Assembly: GCA_036524675.1 (NCBI GenBank)
Contig: DATDBU010000027.1
Span: 1-64,000, forward strand
Source: DATDAW01 sp036524675
Lineage (GTDB): Bacteria > Verrucomicrobiota > Verrucomicrobiia > Chthoniobacterales > DASVRZ01
Length of the DNA: 64,000 nt
Direction of reading: 5' to 3'
How positions within the stretch are numbered: the first letter of the stretch is position 1; each line of letters starts with the position of its first letter. Shown here piece after piece: positions 34,227 to 43,510 of this stretch. The notes under the pieces are model-generated. The model did no database searches. It was given only the letters and a program-made list of their open reading frames with translations, and was not told the origin of the DNA. Made by a program: the position numbers and the translations under genes.

Positions 34227-34651
34227 ATGTCCACGACCGTAAATCGCGAGAGTAAGGGGTCAAGATTGGAGTTGGCCAAGCCCGAGGTTCACGCAAACCC
34301 AGCCGGCCGGCAGCTGCCGTTTCCAAGGCGTTTCGGAGCAACTTTACGGGTCAGCATGCTAAATCTAGGTTTTTGTCAGATTATCCGGCTCCTGCTCCAC
34401 TTTTTTCTTGAACTTAGCCTGTCGGCATGATCGTATCCCGCCGCTACATTCAAGCTCTCTTGAGTGTCCCCCATAACAGAACTCATGTCCCGCGGTCAAA
34501 AAGGGAAGGACCTCCGCCAAGGGCGGCAGCATTTTTTGGAAGGTTAAAATGGAGATCGAACATCCCCTGCCTTCAACCAGGTTTCCTTGCCCGACTCGTT
34601 AGCACCACGAAACCCGCACATCTTGCTGGTTTTCGCCCATCGTAACTTCAT
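34227..34651 (+). promoter_or_regulatory. Leader region of the polysaccharide locus with ops/JUMPstart-like element
   Basis: 425 bp without a convincing gene before rfbF. At 34519-34533 the stretch AAGGGCGGCAGCATT resembles the JUMPstart/ops element (core GGCGGTAGCGT, two differences) on the same strand as the polysaccharide genes and about 120 bp upstream of the first. CCGCC-AAG-GGCGG immediately before it can fold as a small hairpin, and T residues follow at 34532-34537, so a terminator is the alternative. No clear -35/-10 pair was assigned. Confidence 0.4.
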
Positions 34652-35470
34652 ATGAAAGCGGTCCTCCTTGCCGGCGGCCTCGGCACGCGTATTAGCGAAG
34701 AATCCACGCTCCGGCCCAAGCCGATGATCGAAATCGGCGCATACCCAATCCTCTGGCACATTATGAAGATTTATGCCTGCCATGGCATCACGGACTTCAT
34801 TGTTTGCTGTGGTTACAAGGGCCACATGATCAAGCAGTATTTCTCCGACTACTTTCTCTTCAACTCGGATATGACATTCAATTTTCGCCTGAACCAGACA
34901 GTGATCCACAAGACGGAAGCTGAGCCGTGGACCGTGACCTGCGTCGACACTGGAGAATCAACCATGACCGGGGGGCGGCTAAAACGGGTGAAAGAGTTCG
35001 TCGAAGACGAAACTTTCTGCCTTACCTATGGTGACGGCGTGAGCGATGTCGATATCTCTGCATCTATCGCGTTTCACAAATCACACGGCAAACTGGCCAC
35101 TCTGACGGCGGTGCAACCGGTCGGCCGATTCGGTGCGTTTTCGCTACAAGCTGGCCAAAACACCGTGGAGGCCTTCCATGAAAAACCAAAGGGAGATGGC
35201 GCATGGGTGAACGGAGGTTTCTTCGTCCTTGAGCCCGGGGTTTTCGACTTCATCGAAGGCGACTCCGCTGTCTGGGAGCGAGAGCCCATGGAGATGTTGG
35301 CGCGCAGCGGTAACCTGCAGGCATGGAAACACGTGGGATTCTGGCAACCCATGGATACGCTTCGCGACAAGACGTATCTCGAGGACCTATGGGCAAAAGG
35401 AAATCCGCCCTGGAAGGCGTGGAAGAATGGAGTCCGACAACCGGCAGAGAATGCCGGAATTGCTTGCTAG
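34652..35470 (+). CDS. rfbF: Glucose-1-phosphate cytidylyltransferase
   Basis: 272 residues. N-terminal nucleotide-binding signature LAGGLGTRISEESTLRPKPM, then YGDGVSDVDI (Asp of the metal site), GRFGAFSL, EKPKGDGAWVNGGFFVLEPG, and GFWQPMDTLRDKTYLEDLW. It makes CDP-glucose from CTP and glucose-1-phosphate, the first step to CDP-linked dideoxy or branched sugars. The next enzyme, CDP-glucose 4,6-dehydratase, is not in this window. It is the first gene of the locus, ATG 34652. Confidence 0.95.
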   Translation: MKAVLLAGGLGTRISEESTLRPKPMIEIGAYPILWHIMKIYACHGITDFIVCCGYKGHMIKQYFSDYFLFNSDMTFNFRLNQTVIHKTEAEPWTVTCVDTGESTMTGGRLKRVKEFVEDETFCLTYGDGVSDVDISASIAFHKSHGKLATLTAVQPVGRFGAFSLQAGQNTVEAFHEKPKGDGAWVNGGFFVLEPGVFDFIEGDSAVWEREPMEMLARSGNLQAWKHVGFWQPMDTLRDKTYLEDLWAKGNPPWKAWKNGVRQPAENAGIAC

Positions 35471-35524
35471 CCTTTTAACTTAGCATTGGTTGAGAGACGA
35501 GACGGTTGGACGTCGAACGGAGAA

Positions 35525-35556
35525 GGAGGGCTGTTTGACCTACCCTGAGGCCCTCC
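35525..35556. terminator. Hairpin between rfbF and the oxidase gene
   Basis: GGAGGGC (35525-35531) pairs with GCCCTCC (35550-35556) around an 18-nt loop, 54 nt after the rfbF stop. There is no T-run, so it could attenuate or process the transcript rather than end it. Confidence 0.3.
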
Positions 35557-35632
35557 CGGAAAGTACGCCGCGGCGGCTCTATTACATAAACGCCGTTTGA
35601 TAGGTTTTTACGGCTAACAACATAAAATTCCA

Positions 35633-36877
35633 ATGGCTGAATTTGATTACACAATCGTTGGCGGGGGAATCGTGGGGCTCGCTGCGGCGATGCACGTCGC
35701 GCAACGGTTTACCAAAGCACGCGTTCTGGTGTTGGAAAAAGAAACGACGCTGGCGGCGCATCAGACCGGCCGCAACTCAGGCGTGATTCATTCCGGGATC
35801 TACTACAAGCCGGGAAGTTTCAAAGCCCGCTTTGCCAAAGCCGGCGCCGACTCCATGGTTGAGTTTTGTAAGACCCAGGGAATACCCTTCCAGGTTTGCG
35901 GCAAACTGATTGTAGCGACGCAGAAAAACCAGCTCCCACAGTTGGCTAACCTCTACGAACGCGGTCTACAGAACGGCGTGCCTGTGGAGAAAATCCCAGC
36001 CGAGCGCGCGCGTGAAGTCGAGCCACATGTGAATTGCATCGACGCACTCCTCGTTAAGTCCACCGGTATCACCAGCTACAGGCATGTTTGTGATGCTTAT
36101 TTACGCGAGTTCAAGCGTTTTGGCGGAGAGCTTAGACTTGGCACGACAGTTCGCCGAACAATCGAGCGCGGAACCGTTCATGTCATTGAAACTAATCAAG
36201 GAGAGTTTGAAACCTCTTTCCTGATCAATTGCGCCGGCCTCTACAGCGATCGCGTTGCAAATGCCGCAGGCACCGACCCGAAAGCAAAAATTATCCCGTT
36301 TCGCGGAGAATATTACGAGCTTACCCCCGAGCGGCGAAACTTGGTTCAAAATCTTATCTATCCCGTCCCGCATCCTGCGTTTCCATTCCTCGGAGTCCAT
36401 TTTACGAAAATGATCGATGGAAGCGTGCATTGCGGACCGAACGCTGTGTTGGCTTTGGCGCGCGAAGGCTATCGAAAAACAGATGTCAATATTCGCGACC
36501 TTGCCGAAACGTTGATGTTTCCCGGCTTCCATAAACTCGCGGCAAAACACTATAAAGAGGGGCTGGGCGAGATAATTCGCTCGCTAAGCAAAGCTGCTTT
36601 TACCCGGAGTCTTCAAGAGCTGATTCCCGAAGTAACCGAGGCGGATCTGCTCCCGTGTACCTCAGGTATTCGCGCTCAGGCATTAATGCCCGACGGAAAA
36701 CTGGTTGATGACTTTCTGATCCTTACAGGACGCCAAACCATTCACGTCTGCAACGCACCGTCTCCCGCCGCAACTGCATCGCTCGAAATTGGCAGGGAAA
36801 TAGCGAGTCAGGTGCCGCCGGTTGCCTCGACGACGGCATTGACCGTTCCGCCACTCTTCACCGCCACTAACAACTAA
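35633..36877 (+). CDS. lhgO: LhgO-like FAD-dependent 2-hydroxyacid oxidase
   Basis: 414 residues. FAD-binding start YTIVGGGIVGLAAAMHVAQR, then HQTGRNSGVIHSGIYYKPGS, and later LINCAGLYSDRVA and FRGEYYELTPE, as in L-2-hydroxyglutarate oxidases of the DAO family. In E. coli LhgO oxidises L-2-hydroxyglutarate and feeds electrons to quinones. Inside a nucleotide-sugar block the substrate could differ, for example a sugar-derived hydroxyacid. The stop shares one base with the start of the next gene (TAATG), so the two are translationally coupled. Confidence 0.85.
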   Translation: MAEFDYTIVGGGIVGLAAAMHVAQRFTKARVLVLEKETTLAAHQTGRNSGVIHSGIYYKPGSFKARFAKAGADSMVEFCKTQGIPFQVCGKLIVATQKNQLPQLANLYERGLQNGVPVEKIPAERAREVEPHVNCIDALLVKSTGITSYRHVCDAYLREFKRFGGELRLGTTVRRTIERGTVHVIETNQGEFETSFLINCAGLYSDRVANAAGTDPKAKIIPFRGEYYELTPERRNLVQNLIYPVPHPAFPFLGVHFTKMIDGSVHCGPNAVLALAREGYRKTDVNIRDLAETLMFPGFHKLAAKHYKEGLGEIIRSLSKAAFTRSLQELIPEVTEADLLPCTSGIRAQALMPDGKLVDDFLILTGRQTIHVCNAPSPAATASLEIGREIASQVPPVASTTALTVPPLFTATNN

Positions 36878-37911
36878 TGAAAATTCTAGTTACAGGAACC
36901 GACGGTTATCTCGGATCTCTTCTTGCGCCTCTGCTCATAGGAAGGGGTCACGATGTGTCAGGTGTCGACGTCGGATTCTATAAAAACGGCTATCTCTACA
37001 ATGCGAAGGGAGATCAACCTCGAACCATCGTCAAAGATATCCGCCGTCTCACCTTCGACGATGTCAAAGGCCACGATGCAATCGTTCATATGGCAGAACT
37101 GTCCAATGACCCGACAGGTGAGCTCGCTCCAAACATAACCTACGATATCAATCACAAGGGATCGGTTCGCCTTGCGCATCTTGCAAAGAAAGCAGGGGTG
37201 CGCCGGTTTATTTATATGTCGTCGTGCTCCGTCTATGGAGTCGCGAACGGCGAGGCTCCGGTCACCGAGGAATCTCCGGTGAATCCGCAGACCGCCTATG
37301 CCGAATGCAAGACGCTCTGTGAACGCGACATCAGACCGCTTGCGGACAAGTCGTTTTCACCGGTCTTCTTCAGAAATGCTACTGCGTTCGGAGCTTCGCC
37401 GCGCCAGCGCTTCGATTTAGTGGTAAACAACCTGTGTGGTCTCGCATGGACCACGCGGGAAATTAAGATGACAAGCGATGGCACGCCTTGGCGTCCACTG
37501 GTCCATGGCCTCGATATTGCCCAGGCTATTGCGGCTGCTCTAGACGCGCCCGTTGAAGCTATTCACAATCAGATTCTTAATATTGGCTCGAGTTCGCAGA
37601 ACTATCGAGTCCGCGAGGTGGCAGAGGTCGTTGCCCAGGCATTTCCGGGTTGCACCACTTCTTTCGGCGTTCAGAGCGCGGATAATCGCAGCTATCGTGT
37701 TAGCTTTGATAAACTCGCGCGCCACCTTCCCGACTTTCAATGCCAGTGGGATGTCTCCAAAGGCGCACGACAATTTTATCAACTTTTTACACAGATCGAC
37801 CTGACTCCGGACCAATTTGAATACCGGGGTTTTACCCGCCTGAAACAGCTGCAGTATCTTATTCGGACGGCACAGATCGATCAGGACTTTTTCTGGAAAA
37901 CGAATTTCTGA
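36877..37911 (+). CDS. NAD-dependent epimerase/dehydratase (extended SDR)
   Basis: 344 residues. N-terminal GTDGYLGSLLAPLL nucleotide motif, MSSCSVYGVA, and catalytic YAECK (YxxxK), in the extended SDR family of sugar-nucleotide enzymes. The family includes 4-epimerases, 4,6-dehydratases and 4-reductases; specific type is not clear because the rest of the active site is not diagnostic. It overlaps lhgO by one base and precedes a methyltransferase by 66 bp, so it is likely part of the same CDP-sugar pathway. Confidence 0.85.
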   Translation: MKILVTGTDGYLGSLLAPLLIGRGHDVSGVDVGFYKNGYLYNAKGDQPRTIVKDIRRLTFDDVKGHDAIVHMAELSNDPTGELAPNITYDINHKGSVRLAHLAKKAGVRRFIYMSSCSVYGVANGEAPVTEESPVNPQTAYAECKTLCERDIRPLADKSFSPVFFRNATAFGASPRQRFDLVVNNLCGLAWTTREIKMTSDGTPWRPLVHGLDIAQAIAAALDAPVEAIHNQILNIGSSSQNYRVREVAEVVAQAFPGCTTSFGVQSADNRSYRVSFDKLARHLPDFQCQWDVSKGARQFYQLFTQIDLTPDQFEYRGFTRLKQLQYLIRTAQIDQDFFWKTNF

Positions 37912-37977
37912 ACCGGACGAGATGATGGTTCCGGTTCATATATGCAACGACCATCATTCACTGAGAGCGGGTAAACT

Positions 37978-39297
37978 ATGGAAGCTCAACTTAAACAAAA
38001 CAGAACTGAACAATCCCTAACGACACCTCCGTTATCCCCTGTCAATAAGCTCGATCAGCGCTTATGCAGCAAATGCCGTAATTGCGGCGCCGAACTCCAA
38101 AAAACATTTCTGGACCTAGGCTATTCGCCGTTGGCAAACTCCTACCTCAGCACCTCCCAGCTTAACGCAGCAGAGAAATCCTATCCTTTGCGCGTGTTTG
38201 TTTGCGAGACATGCCTCCTCGTTCAGTTGGAAGAATTCGAGTCGCCGGACGCCATTTTCAGCGACTACGCCTATTTCTCGAGCTTTTCGACGAGTTGGGT
38301 GGAGCATGCTCGGCGTTATTGTGAACTCATGATCGACAGGTTCGGCCTGGGTCCCCAGCATCAAATTGTCGAGATTGCAAGCAACGACGGCTACCTTCTG
38401 CAATGGTTTAAAGCCTATGGCATTCCGGTGCTCGGCGTTGAACCCGCCGCCAATATTGCCAAAGTCGCATGGGAAACCAAGGAGATTGACAGCATCGTAA
38501 AATTCTTCGGATTGCAGACTGCTCACGAGATGGTTGCGGATGGTCGGCGCGCCGATCTATTGCTCGGCAACAACGTGCTAGCGCATGTGCCGAACGTTCA
38601 TGATTTCGTCGGGGGCATGAAAGTCCTGCTCAGTCCCAAAGGCATCATCACGATGGAGTTCCCTCATTTGCAGGACCTGATCGAAGAGAATCAGTTTGAC
38701 ACTATTTACCACGAGCATTTCTCGTACTTCTCGTTTCATTCGGTTCAGACGATTTTCAAGGCGAATGGTTTGACCCTCTTCGATGTAGAAGAGATCCCAA
38801 CTCATGGCGGATCGCTGCGAATCTACGCCCGGCACGACTATGCCGAGCACGTCCCAATTTCTGATAGGTTACATGCACTCGTGGAGAAGGAGCAAACCAG
38901 CAAACTGGACAGGCTCTTCGCGTACGAATCGTTTTGGGCAAAGGTAAAGAACACGAAATATAAGCTGCTGCGTTTTCTGGTAGATGCAAAGGAACAAGGC
39001 AAAGCTGTTGTCGGTTACGGAGCTCCCGCAAAAGGCAACACATTGCTTAACTATTGCAGCATAGGATGCGACTTTATCGACTACACCGTGGATCGCAGTC
39101 CTTACAAACAGGGATTGTTTCTTCCAGGCTCCCACATACCCATTCATCACCCGGAGATGCTGCGGCAGACCAAGCCGGACTATTTGCTTATACTGCCCTG
39201 GAACTTGAAACACGAAATTATTGAACAAACCTCTTTCATACGAGAATGGGGTGGAAAATGGGTGATCCCAATTCCTGAGGCGACGATCATCGAATGA
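37978..39297 (+). CDS. Class I SAM C-methyltransferase with N-terminal zinc domain (sugar C-methyltransferase)
   Basis: 439 residues. The N-terminal putative zinc-binding region has CSKCRNCG and VCETC, then ASNDGYLLQWFK (SAM motif I region), HVPNVHDFVGG, EFPHLQDLIEENQFDTIYHEH and SYFSFHSVQTIF. This is the three-domain methyltransferase of NovU/TylCIII type that adds a methyl carbon to keto-deoxysugars. The C-terminal domain has GYGAPAKGNTLLNYC. The gene overlaps the next one by 4 nt. It suggests the product is a branched C-methyl sugar. Confidence 0.9.
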   Translation: MEAQLKQNRTEQSLTTPPLSPVNKLDQRLCSKCRNCGAELQKTFLDLGYSPLANSYLSTSQLNAAEKSYPLRVFVCETCLLVQLEEFESPDAIFSDYAYFSSFSTSWVEHARRYCELMIDRFGLGPQHQIVEIASNDGYLLQWFKAYGIPVLGVEPAANIAKVAWETKEIDSIVKFFGLQTAHEMVADGRRADLLLGNNVLAHVPNVHDFVGGMKVLLSPKGIITMEFPHLQDLIEENQFDTIYHEHFSYFSFHSVQTIFKANGLTLFDVEEIPTHGGSLRIYARHDYAEHVPISDRLHALVEKEQTSKLDRLFAYESFWAKVKNTKYKLLRFLVDAKEQGKAVVGYGAPAKGNTLLNYCSIGCDFIDYTVDRSPYKQGLFLPGSHIPIHHPEMLRQTKPDYLLILPWNLKHEIIEQTSFIREWGGKWVIPIPEATIIE

Positions 39298-39833
39298 AAT
39301 TTCACGAAACCGCGCTCCCAGGAGCTTTTATCGTCGATCTTGACCGAAGGTCGGACACCCGTGGATTTTTCGGGCGGGCTTTCTGCGTACAGGAGTTCGA
39401 GAAGCACGGCCTGAATCCTTGCATGGTCCAGGCAAACCTCTCATTCAATCATGCGAGAGGTACTTTGCGAGGGATGCACTACCAGACGTTACCGGCGGGT
39501 GAGGCTAAATTAATTCGATGTATTCGAGGCGCCGTCTGGGATGTGATTGTTGATATGCGTCCCGAGTCGACAACCTATCTCCAGCATATCGGTGTGGAAC
39601 TCACTGCAGATAATCACAGAGCGATTTATGTCCCTGAAATGTTCGCACATGGCAATCAAGCACTTACTGACGGCGCAGAGTTGTTTTATCTGGTAAGCGA
39701 GTACTATACGCCGGAAATGGAGCGCGGTGTGCGCCACGATGACCCGGCGCTAAACATTGAATGGCCTCTACCAGTGAGTGTGATCAGCGAAAAAGACAAA
39801 TCCTGGCCTTCGCTTAAAGAAACCCTCCAATGA
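39294..39833 (+). CDS. rfbC: dTDP-4-dehydrorhamnose 3,5-epimerase-like cupin (RfbC)
   Basis: 179 residues. A RmlC-type cupin: DRRSDTRGFFGRAFC, SFNHARGTLRGMHYQ (the His of the catalytic site), KLIRCIRGAVWDVIVDMR, EMFAHGNQALTDGAELFYL and SEYYTPEMERGVRHDDP. It epimerises C3 and/or C5 of 4-keto-6-deoxy sugars. Overlaps of 4 nt with the preceding methyltransferase and with the following oxidoreductase. Together with a C-methyltransferase it fits a branched-sugar pathway; whether the donor is dTDP or CDP is not shown. Confidence 0.9.
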   Translation: MKFHETALPGAFIVDLDRRSDTRGFFGRAFCVQEFEKHGLNPCMVQANLSFNHARGTLRGMHYQTLPAGEAKLIRCIRGAVWDVIVDMRPESTTYLQHIGVELTADNHRAIYVPEMFAHGNQALTDGAELFYLVSEYYTPEMERGVRHDDPALNIEWPLPVSVISEKDKSWPSLKETLQ

Positions 39834-41230
39834 TTATCATCGACAACGCACTCGAGCGGCGGGCAGCAGAAGGACGTCCCGTCCGCGTCGGCCTTATTGG
39901 AGCGGGATTCATGGGACGTGGAATCGCAAACCAGATAGTCAATTCCGTCAGGGGAATGGCTCTGGTTGCGATCGGCAACCGCACAGTGGCGAACGCAGAA
40001 CGCGCCTTTCGCGAGGCAGGCGTCGAAAATTTCGACTACGTTAGCCGCCCAAACGATCTGGAAGATTGCATCGCCAATGGCATCCCAGCCATTACGGACG
40101 ACGCCTTGATGCTGCCCGAGGTCGAGAACATCGATGTCCTCATCGAGGCCACGGGCTCCATCGAGTTCGGCGCCAGGTTCGCAATGAAGGCTATAGCTTG
40201 TGGAAAGGACGTCGTATCCATGAATGCGGAGCTCGATGCGACTGTTGGATCGGTCCTACAACAGCATGCGCAAAAGGCTGGAGTGATCTTCAGTATTTCG
40301 GACGGGGACCAACCGGGCGTGCAGATGAATCTCTGGCGTTATGTGAAATTCATCGGGCTCCAGCCATTGGTTTGCGGCAATATCAAAGGTCTGCAGGATC
40401 CATATAGAAATCCAACAACCCAAAAGGCCTTTGCGGAGAAATGGGGACAGAATCCCTCGATGGTAACAAGCTTCGCCGACGGATCAAAAATCTCGTTCGA
40501 GCAAGCGTGCGTCGCCAATGCGACCGGAATGAAGGTGGAACAGCGCGGCATGCGGGGAGGAATCTGGGAAAGACATGTAGACGAACTTTGCGTCTCGGGC
40601 CGATATGACGTTGGAAGACTGAAACGGCTGGGCGGAGTAGTCGACTATATCGTGGGGGGCGCGCCCCCTCCCGGCGTATTCGTCCTCGCTGCTCATGGAG
40701 ACCCCAAGCAGCGACATATGCTGAACCTGTACAAGCTCGGCCCGGGACCGCTTTACAGTTTCTATACTCCCTACCATTTATGCCATTTCGAAATCCCCCT
40801 TTCCGCCGCTCGCGTATTTTTGTTCCGGGATATCATCCTCGCGGCAGAACGTCCCCAAGTCGACGTTATCACGAAATCAAAAACCAACTTGAAAGCCGGT
40901 GAAAGACTCGATGGAATCGGGGGCTACCTTACTTATGGCGAATGCGAAAATTACGAAATTTCGCGCGCTCAGAATCTGCTTCCCCAAGGACTTGCTGAAG
41001 GGTGCACTGTCAAACGCGATGTTCGACAGGATACGCCAATTACTTACGCCGATGTCGAACTGCCACCGGGCAGGTTGTGCGATCAATTGCGCCAGCAACA
41101 GGACGCAATGTTTCCTTCCGGGCAGCCGGAGAACTTTCTGAATATCCGAAGCCGCGGACAATCTCCGAATGTGAACGCGATTTTCCAGGCCTTCGCCGGT
41201 CCTTTGTTAGCCTTCTCGCCACTTGTGTGA
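39830..41230 (+). CDS. SAF-domain oxidoreductase related to homoserine dehydrogenase
   Basis: 466 residues. N-terminal Rossmann fold VGLIGAGFMGRGIANQI, then VLIEATGSIEFGARFAMKAI and DVVSMNAELDATVG. The middle part has GDQPGVQMNLWRYV and PYRNPTTQKAFAEKWGQNP. A C-terminal SAF-like beta-clip domain follows (RAQNLLPQGLAEGCTVKRD). The protein belongs to the family of NAD(P)-dependent oxidoreductases often found in polysaccharide loci with no established reaction. The start overlaps rfbC by 4 nt. The last about 30 residues (PSGQPENFLNIRSRGQSPN) look like a low-conserved tail. Confidence 0.8.
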   Translation: MIIIDNALERRAAEGRPVRVGLIGAGFMGRGIANQIVNSVRGMALVAIGNRTVANAERAFREAGVENFDYVSRPNDLEDCIANGIPAITDDALMLPEVENIDVLIEATGSIEFGARFAMKAIACGKDVVSMNAELDATVGSVLQQHAQKAGVIFSISDGDQPGVQMNLWRYVKFIGLQPLVCGNIKGLQDPYRNPTTQKAFAEKWGQNPSMVTSFADGSKISFEQACVANATGMKVEQRGMRGGIWERHVDELCVSGRYDVGRLKRLGGVVDYIVGGAPPPGVFVLAAHGDPKQRHMLNLYKLGPGPLYSFYTPYHLCHFEIPLSAARVFLFRDIILAAERPQVDVITKSKTNLKAGERLDGIGGYLTYGECENYEISRAQNLLPQGLAEGCTVKRDVRQDTPITYADVELPPGRLCDQLRQQQDAMFPSGQPENFLNIRSRGQSPNVNAIFQAFAGPLLAFSPLV

Positions 41231-41282
41231 GCTGGAGAATCTTCCTGCGCTGGATTTCTTCCTGCGACAACCTACCGCCCGC

Positions 41283-42578
41283 ATGCCTCTCGAAACCTTG
41301 CTCGCCAAGCTAGACTCTTTCGCTGTGGGTCGCGAAATGCATTCCTTCGCAAGCCTGCTCTATCCTTGGTGCCGCAGCATTACGGGAGATGGATTTCGGG
41401 ACACGCTCTATGCGGTTATTAAGCGTATCCCAATTGAACTCCATGAAGTCCCAAGCGGAACGCAAGTCTTTGACTGGACGATACCCGACGAGTGGAACAT
41501 TCGAGATGCTTTCATTAAGAATGATCATGGCGAACGGGTGGTCGACTTCCGAAATCATAATCTGCATGTCGTCAATTACAGCGTCCCCGTGGACCGCCGG
41601 ATGTCGTTGGCAGAGCTCCGTCTTCATCTTCACTCGATTCCGGAGAAACCCGATTGGATTCCCTATCGCACGACATACTATAAAAAGGCATGGGGGTTCT
41701 GCCTCAGCCACCGACAATTAACGGCATTGCCTAACGGAGAGTACCATGTGGTAATCGACTCCACCCTCAAACCGGGTCACCTGACTTACGGCGAGTTGTT
41801 TCTTCCGGGGCAAATGGAGGATGAAGTATTAATATCCGTGCATTGCTGCCACCCATCTCTCGCTAATGACAATTTGTCCGGCATCGTGGTGGCAACCCGC
41901 CTCGCGCAAGAATTAAGGCGAATTGATCTTCGATATTCCTATCGGTTCCTGTTCGTCCCCGGCACCATCGGGTCGATCACCTGGCTTTCTCGAAATGAAA
42001 AGATCGCCACGCGAATCGCCCACGGTCTCGTACTCACTTGCCTCGGAGACCCTGGCGGCTTTACTTACAAGAAGTCACGGCGCGGCGATGCCGAAATCGA
42101 TCGTGCGGCAGCCCAGGTGCTCCGCTGGTCCAAGGAACCGCATCGCATTGTGGACTTCGTTCCCTATGGATACGACGAGCGCCAGTACTGCTCGCCAGGA
42201 TTCAATCTTCCCATCGGTTGTTTCATGCGATCACCCCACGGCGAATTCCCGGAATATCACACGAGCGGCGATGATTTGGATTTCGTTCAACCGGAAGCGC
42301 TGGGTGACTCGCTCGTAAAGCTTTTGCAAATCATCGATGTCCTGGAAGGAAACTATCGTTATGTGAGTCTCAATCCCAAAGGAGAACCTCAATTAGGCAG
42401 GCGGGGGTTGTATGGCGCCATCGGGGAACAGGTGATGGCGATGCTCTGGACTCTCAACCTCGCCGATGGCAGTCACAGTCTCCTCGATATCGCGGAGCGA
42501 TCAAATATTCCGTTTTCGACTTTGAAAACAGCAGCCTCAAAATTGCGCGAACAACAACTGGTTGCCACCATCGCATGA
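41283..42578 (+). CDS. DUF4910/DUF2172 aminopeptidase-like protein
   Basis: 431 residues from ATG 41283; a longer reading from TTG 41223 would overlap the preceding gene and adds a non-conserved leader. Conserved points: SLLYPWCRSITGDGFRDTL near the N-terminus, SVHCCHPSLANDNLSG and ARSHGEFPEYH-like SPHGEFPEYHTSGDDLDFV, with His, Asp and Glu residues arranged as in zinc peptidases of the M28-like group. A winged-helix-like tail (LLDIAERSNIPFSTLKTAAS) closes the protein. Such proteins recur in surface-polysaccharide loci with unknown activity; a deacetylase or peptidase role on a sugar intermediate is only a possibility. Confidence 0.75.
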   Translation: MPLETLLAKLDSFAVGREMHSFASLLYPWCRSITGDGFRDTLYAVIKRIPIELHEVPSGTQVFDWTIPDEWNIRDAFIKNDHGERVVDFRNHNLHVVNYSVPVDRRMSLAELRLHLHSIPEKPDWIPYRTTYYKKAWGFCLSHRQLTALPNGEYHVVIDSTLKPGHLTYGELFLPGQMEDEVLISVHCCHPSLANDNLSGIVVATRLAQELRRIDLRYSYRFLFVPGTIGSITWLSRNEKIATRIAHGLVLTCLGDPGGFTYKKSRRGDAEIDRAAAQVLRWSKEPHRIVDFVPYGYDERQYCSPGFNLPIGCFMRSPHGEFPEYHTSGDDLDFVQPEALGDSLVKLLQIIDVLEGNYRYVSLNPKGEPQLGRRGLYGAIGEQVMAMLWTLNLADGSHSLLDIAERSNIPFSTLKTAASKLREQQLVATIA

Positions 42579-42582
42579 ACAG

Positions 42583-43344
42583 GTGACTGCATTTTCAGGC
42601 CAAAATATCGTTTTGACGGGCGCTGCAAGCGGAATTGGCAGATCGCTAGCCGAGGCCTTTCTCCGTGCCGGCGCCTGTCTTGCGGTCATTGTCCGTTCCC
42701 CAAAAACACTTCCGGCCACCATTGGCTCAGCCCTCGCGGACGCCAATCACCGGGTTTACAAGCTTGACCTGGAAGATGTCGAGGCAACAGCGACGACCGC
42801 CGCCTCTATCAGGAATGACTGGGGGCGCGTGGATGTACTAGTGCATTGTGCCGGGACAGTCAGCCTTGGCCGCTTCAACGATGCCACGGCCGAGGATTTC
42901 GACAGGCAGTATCGGGTGAACGTCCGGGCCCCTTGGCTTCTGACACGCGAGTTACTGCCCGCAATTCCCTCCAAACAGGGTCAGGTCGTATTCATCAATT
43001 CGTCAGCCGGAGTTGTCGCCCGCGCCGGTGTCGGACAGTACGCCGCCACCAAACACGCTTTGAAAGCGCTCGCCGACAGTTTGCGTGATGAAGTGAATTC
43101 GCTTGGAATTCGGGTAGTAACGCTCTTTCCGGGTCGAACTGCCACTCCCATGCAAGAGAAAATCCATGAAGCGGAGTCGAAACGCTTCGAACAACACTGT
43201 CTAATTCAGCCCTCCGACATCGCCGACGTTGTTCTCCATACCCTCTCTCTTCCCCGTACCGTAGAACTGACCGATATTCACCTACGCCCCTCCCTAGGAC
43301 CCGCGATCCAAAGCAAGGTCTTGCCCTCAAATTTTCCCCACTAG
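42583..43344 (+). CDS. Short-chain dehydrogenase/reductase
   Basis: 253 residues from GTG 42583 (a TTG at 42562 would overlap the preceding gene). Classical SDR: IVLTGAASGIGRSLAEAF (TGxxxGIG), LVHCAGTVSLGRFND, INSSAGVVARAGVGQYAATKHAL (catalytic Ser, Tyr, Lys), and VTLFPGRTATPMQEKI. A reductase step on a sugar or acyl intermediate of the same block is likely. A second, decayed SDR relic of related type lies at 44280-44475. Confidence 0.85.
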   Translation: MTAFSGQNIVLTGAASGIGRSLAEAFLRAGACLAVIVRSPKTLPATIGSALADANHRVYKLDLEDVEATATTAASIRNDWGRVDVLVHCAGTVSLGRFNDATAEDFDRQYRVNVRAPWLLTRELLPAIPSKQGQVVFINSSAGVVARAGVGQYAATKHALKALADSLRDEVNSLGIRVVTLFPGRTATPMQEKIHEAESKRFEQHCLIQPSDIADVVLHTLSLPRTVELTDIHLRPSLGPAIQSKVLPSNFPH

Positions 43345-43510
43345 TAATTTTTTTCGCTCAAGCGACAACAGCATTTGACTTTCGTCATTTAACCATCTTT
43401 GTATGGTCAACACTTCCAAGATGATGAGGACTATCTTCTGGAAAATACAAACGTTGCCCGTTTTAGTTTTAATCAACAATGGGTTCAGCGAGACGTTGTC
43501 AAAAAGGAAG

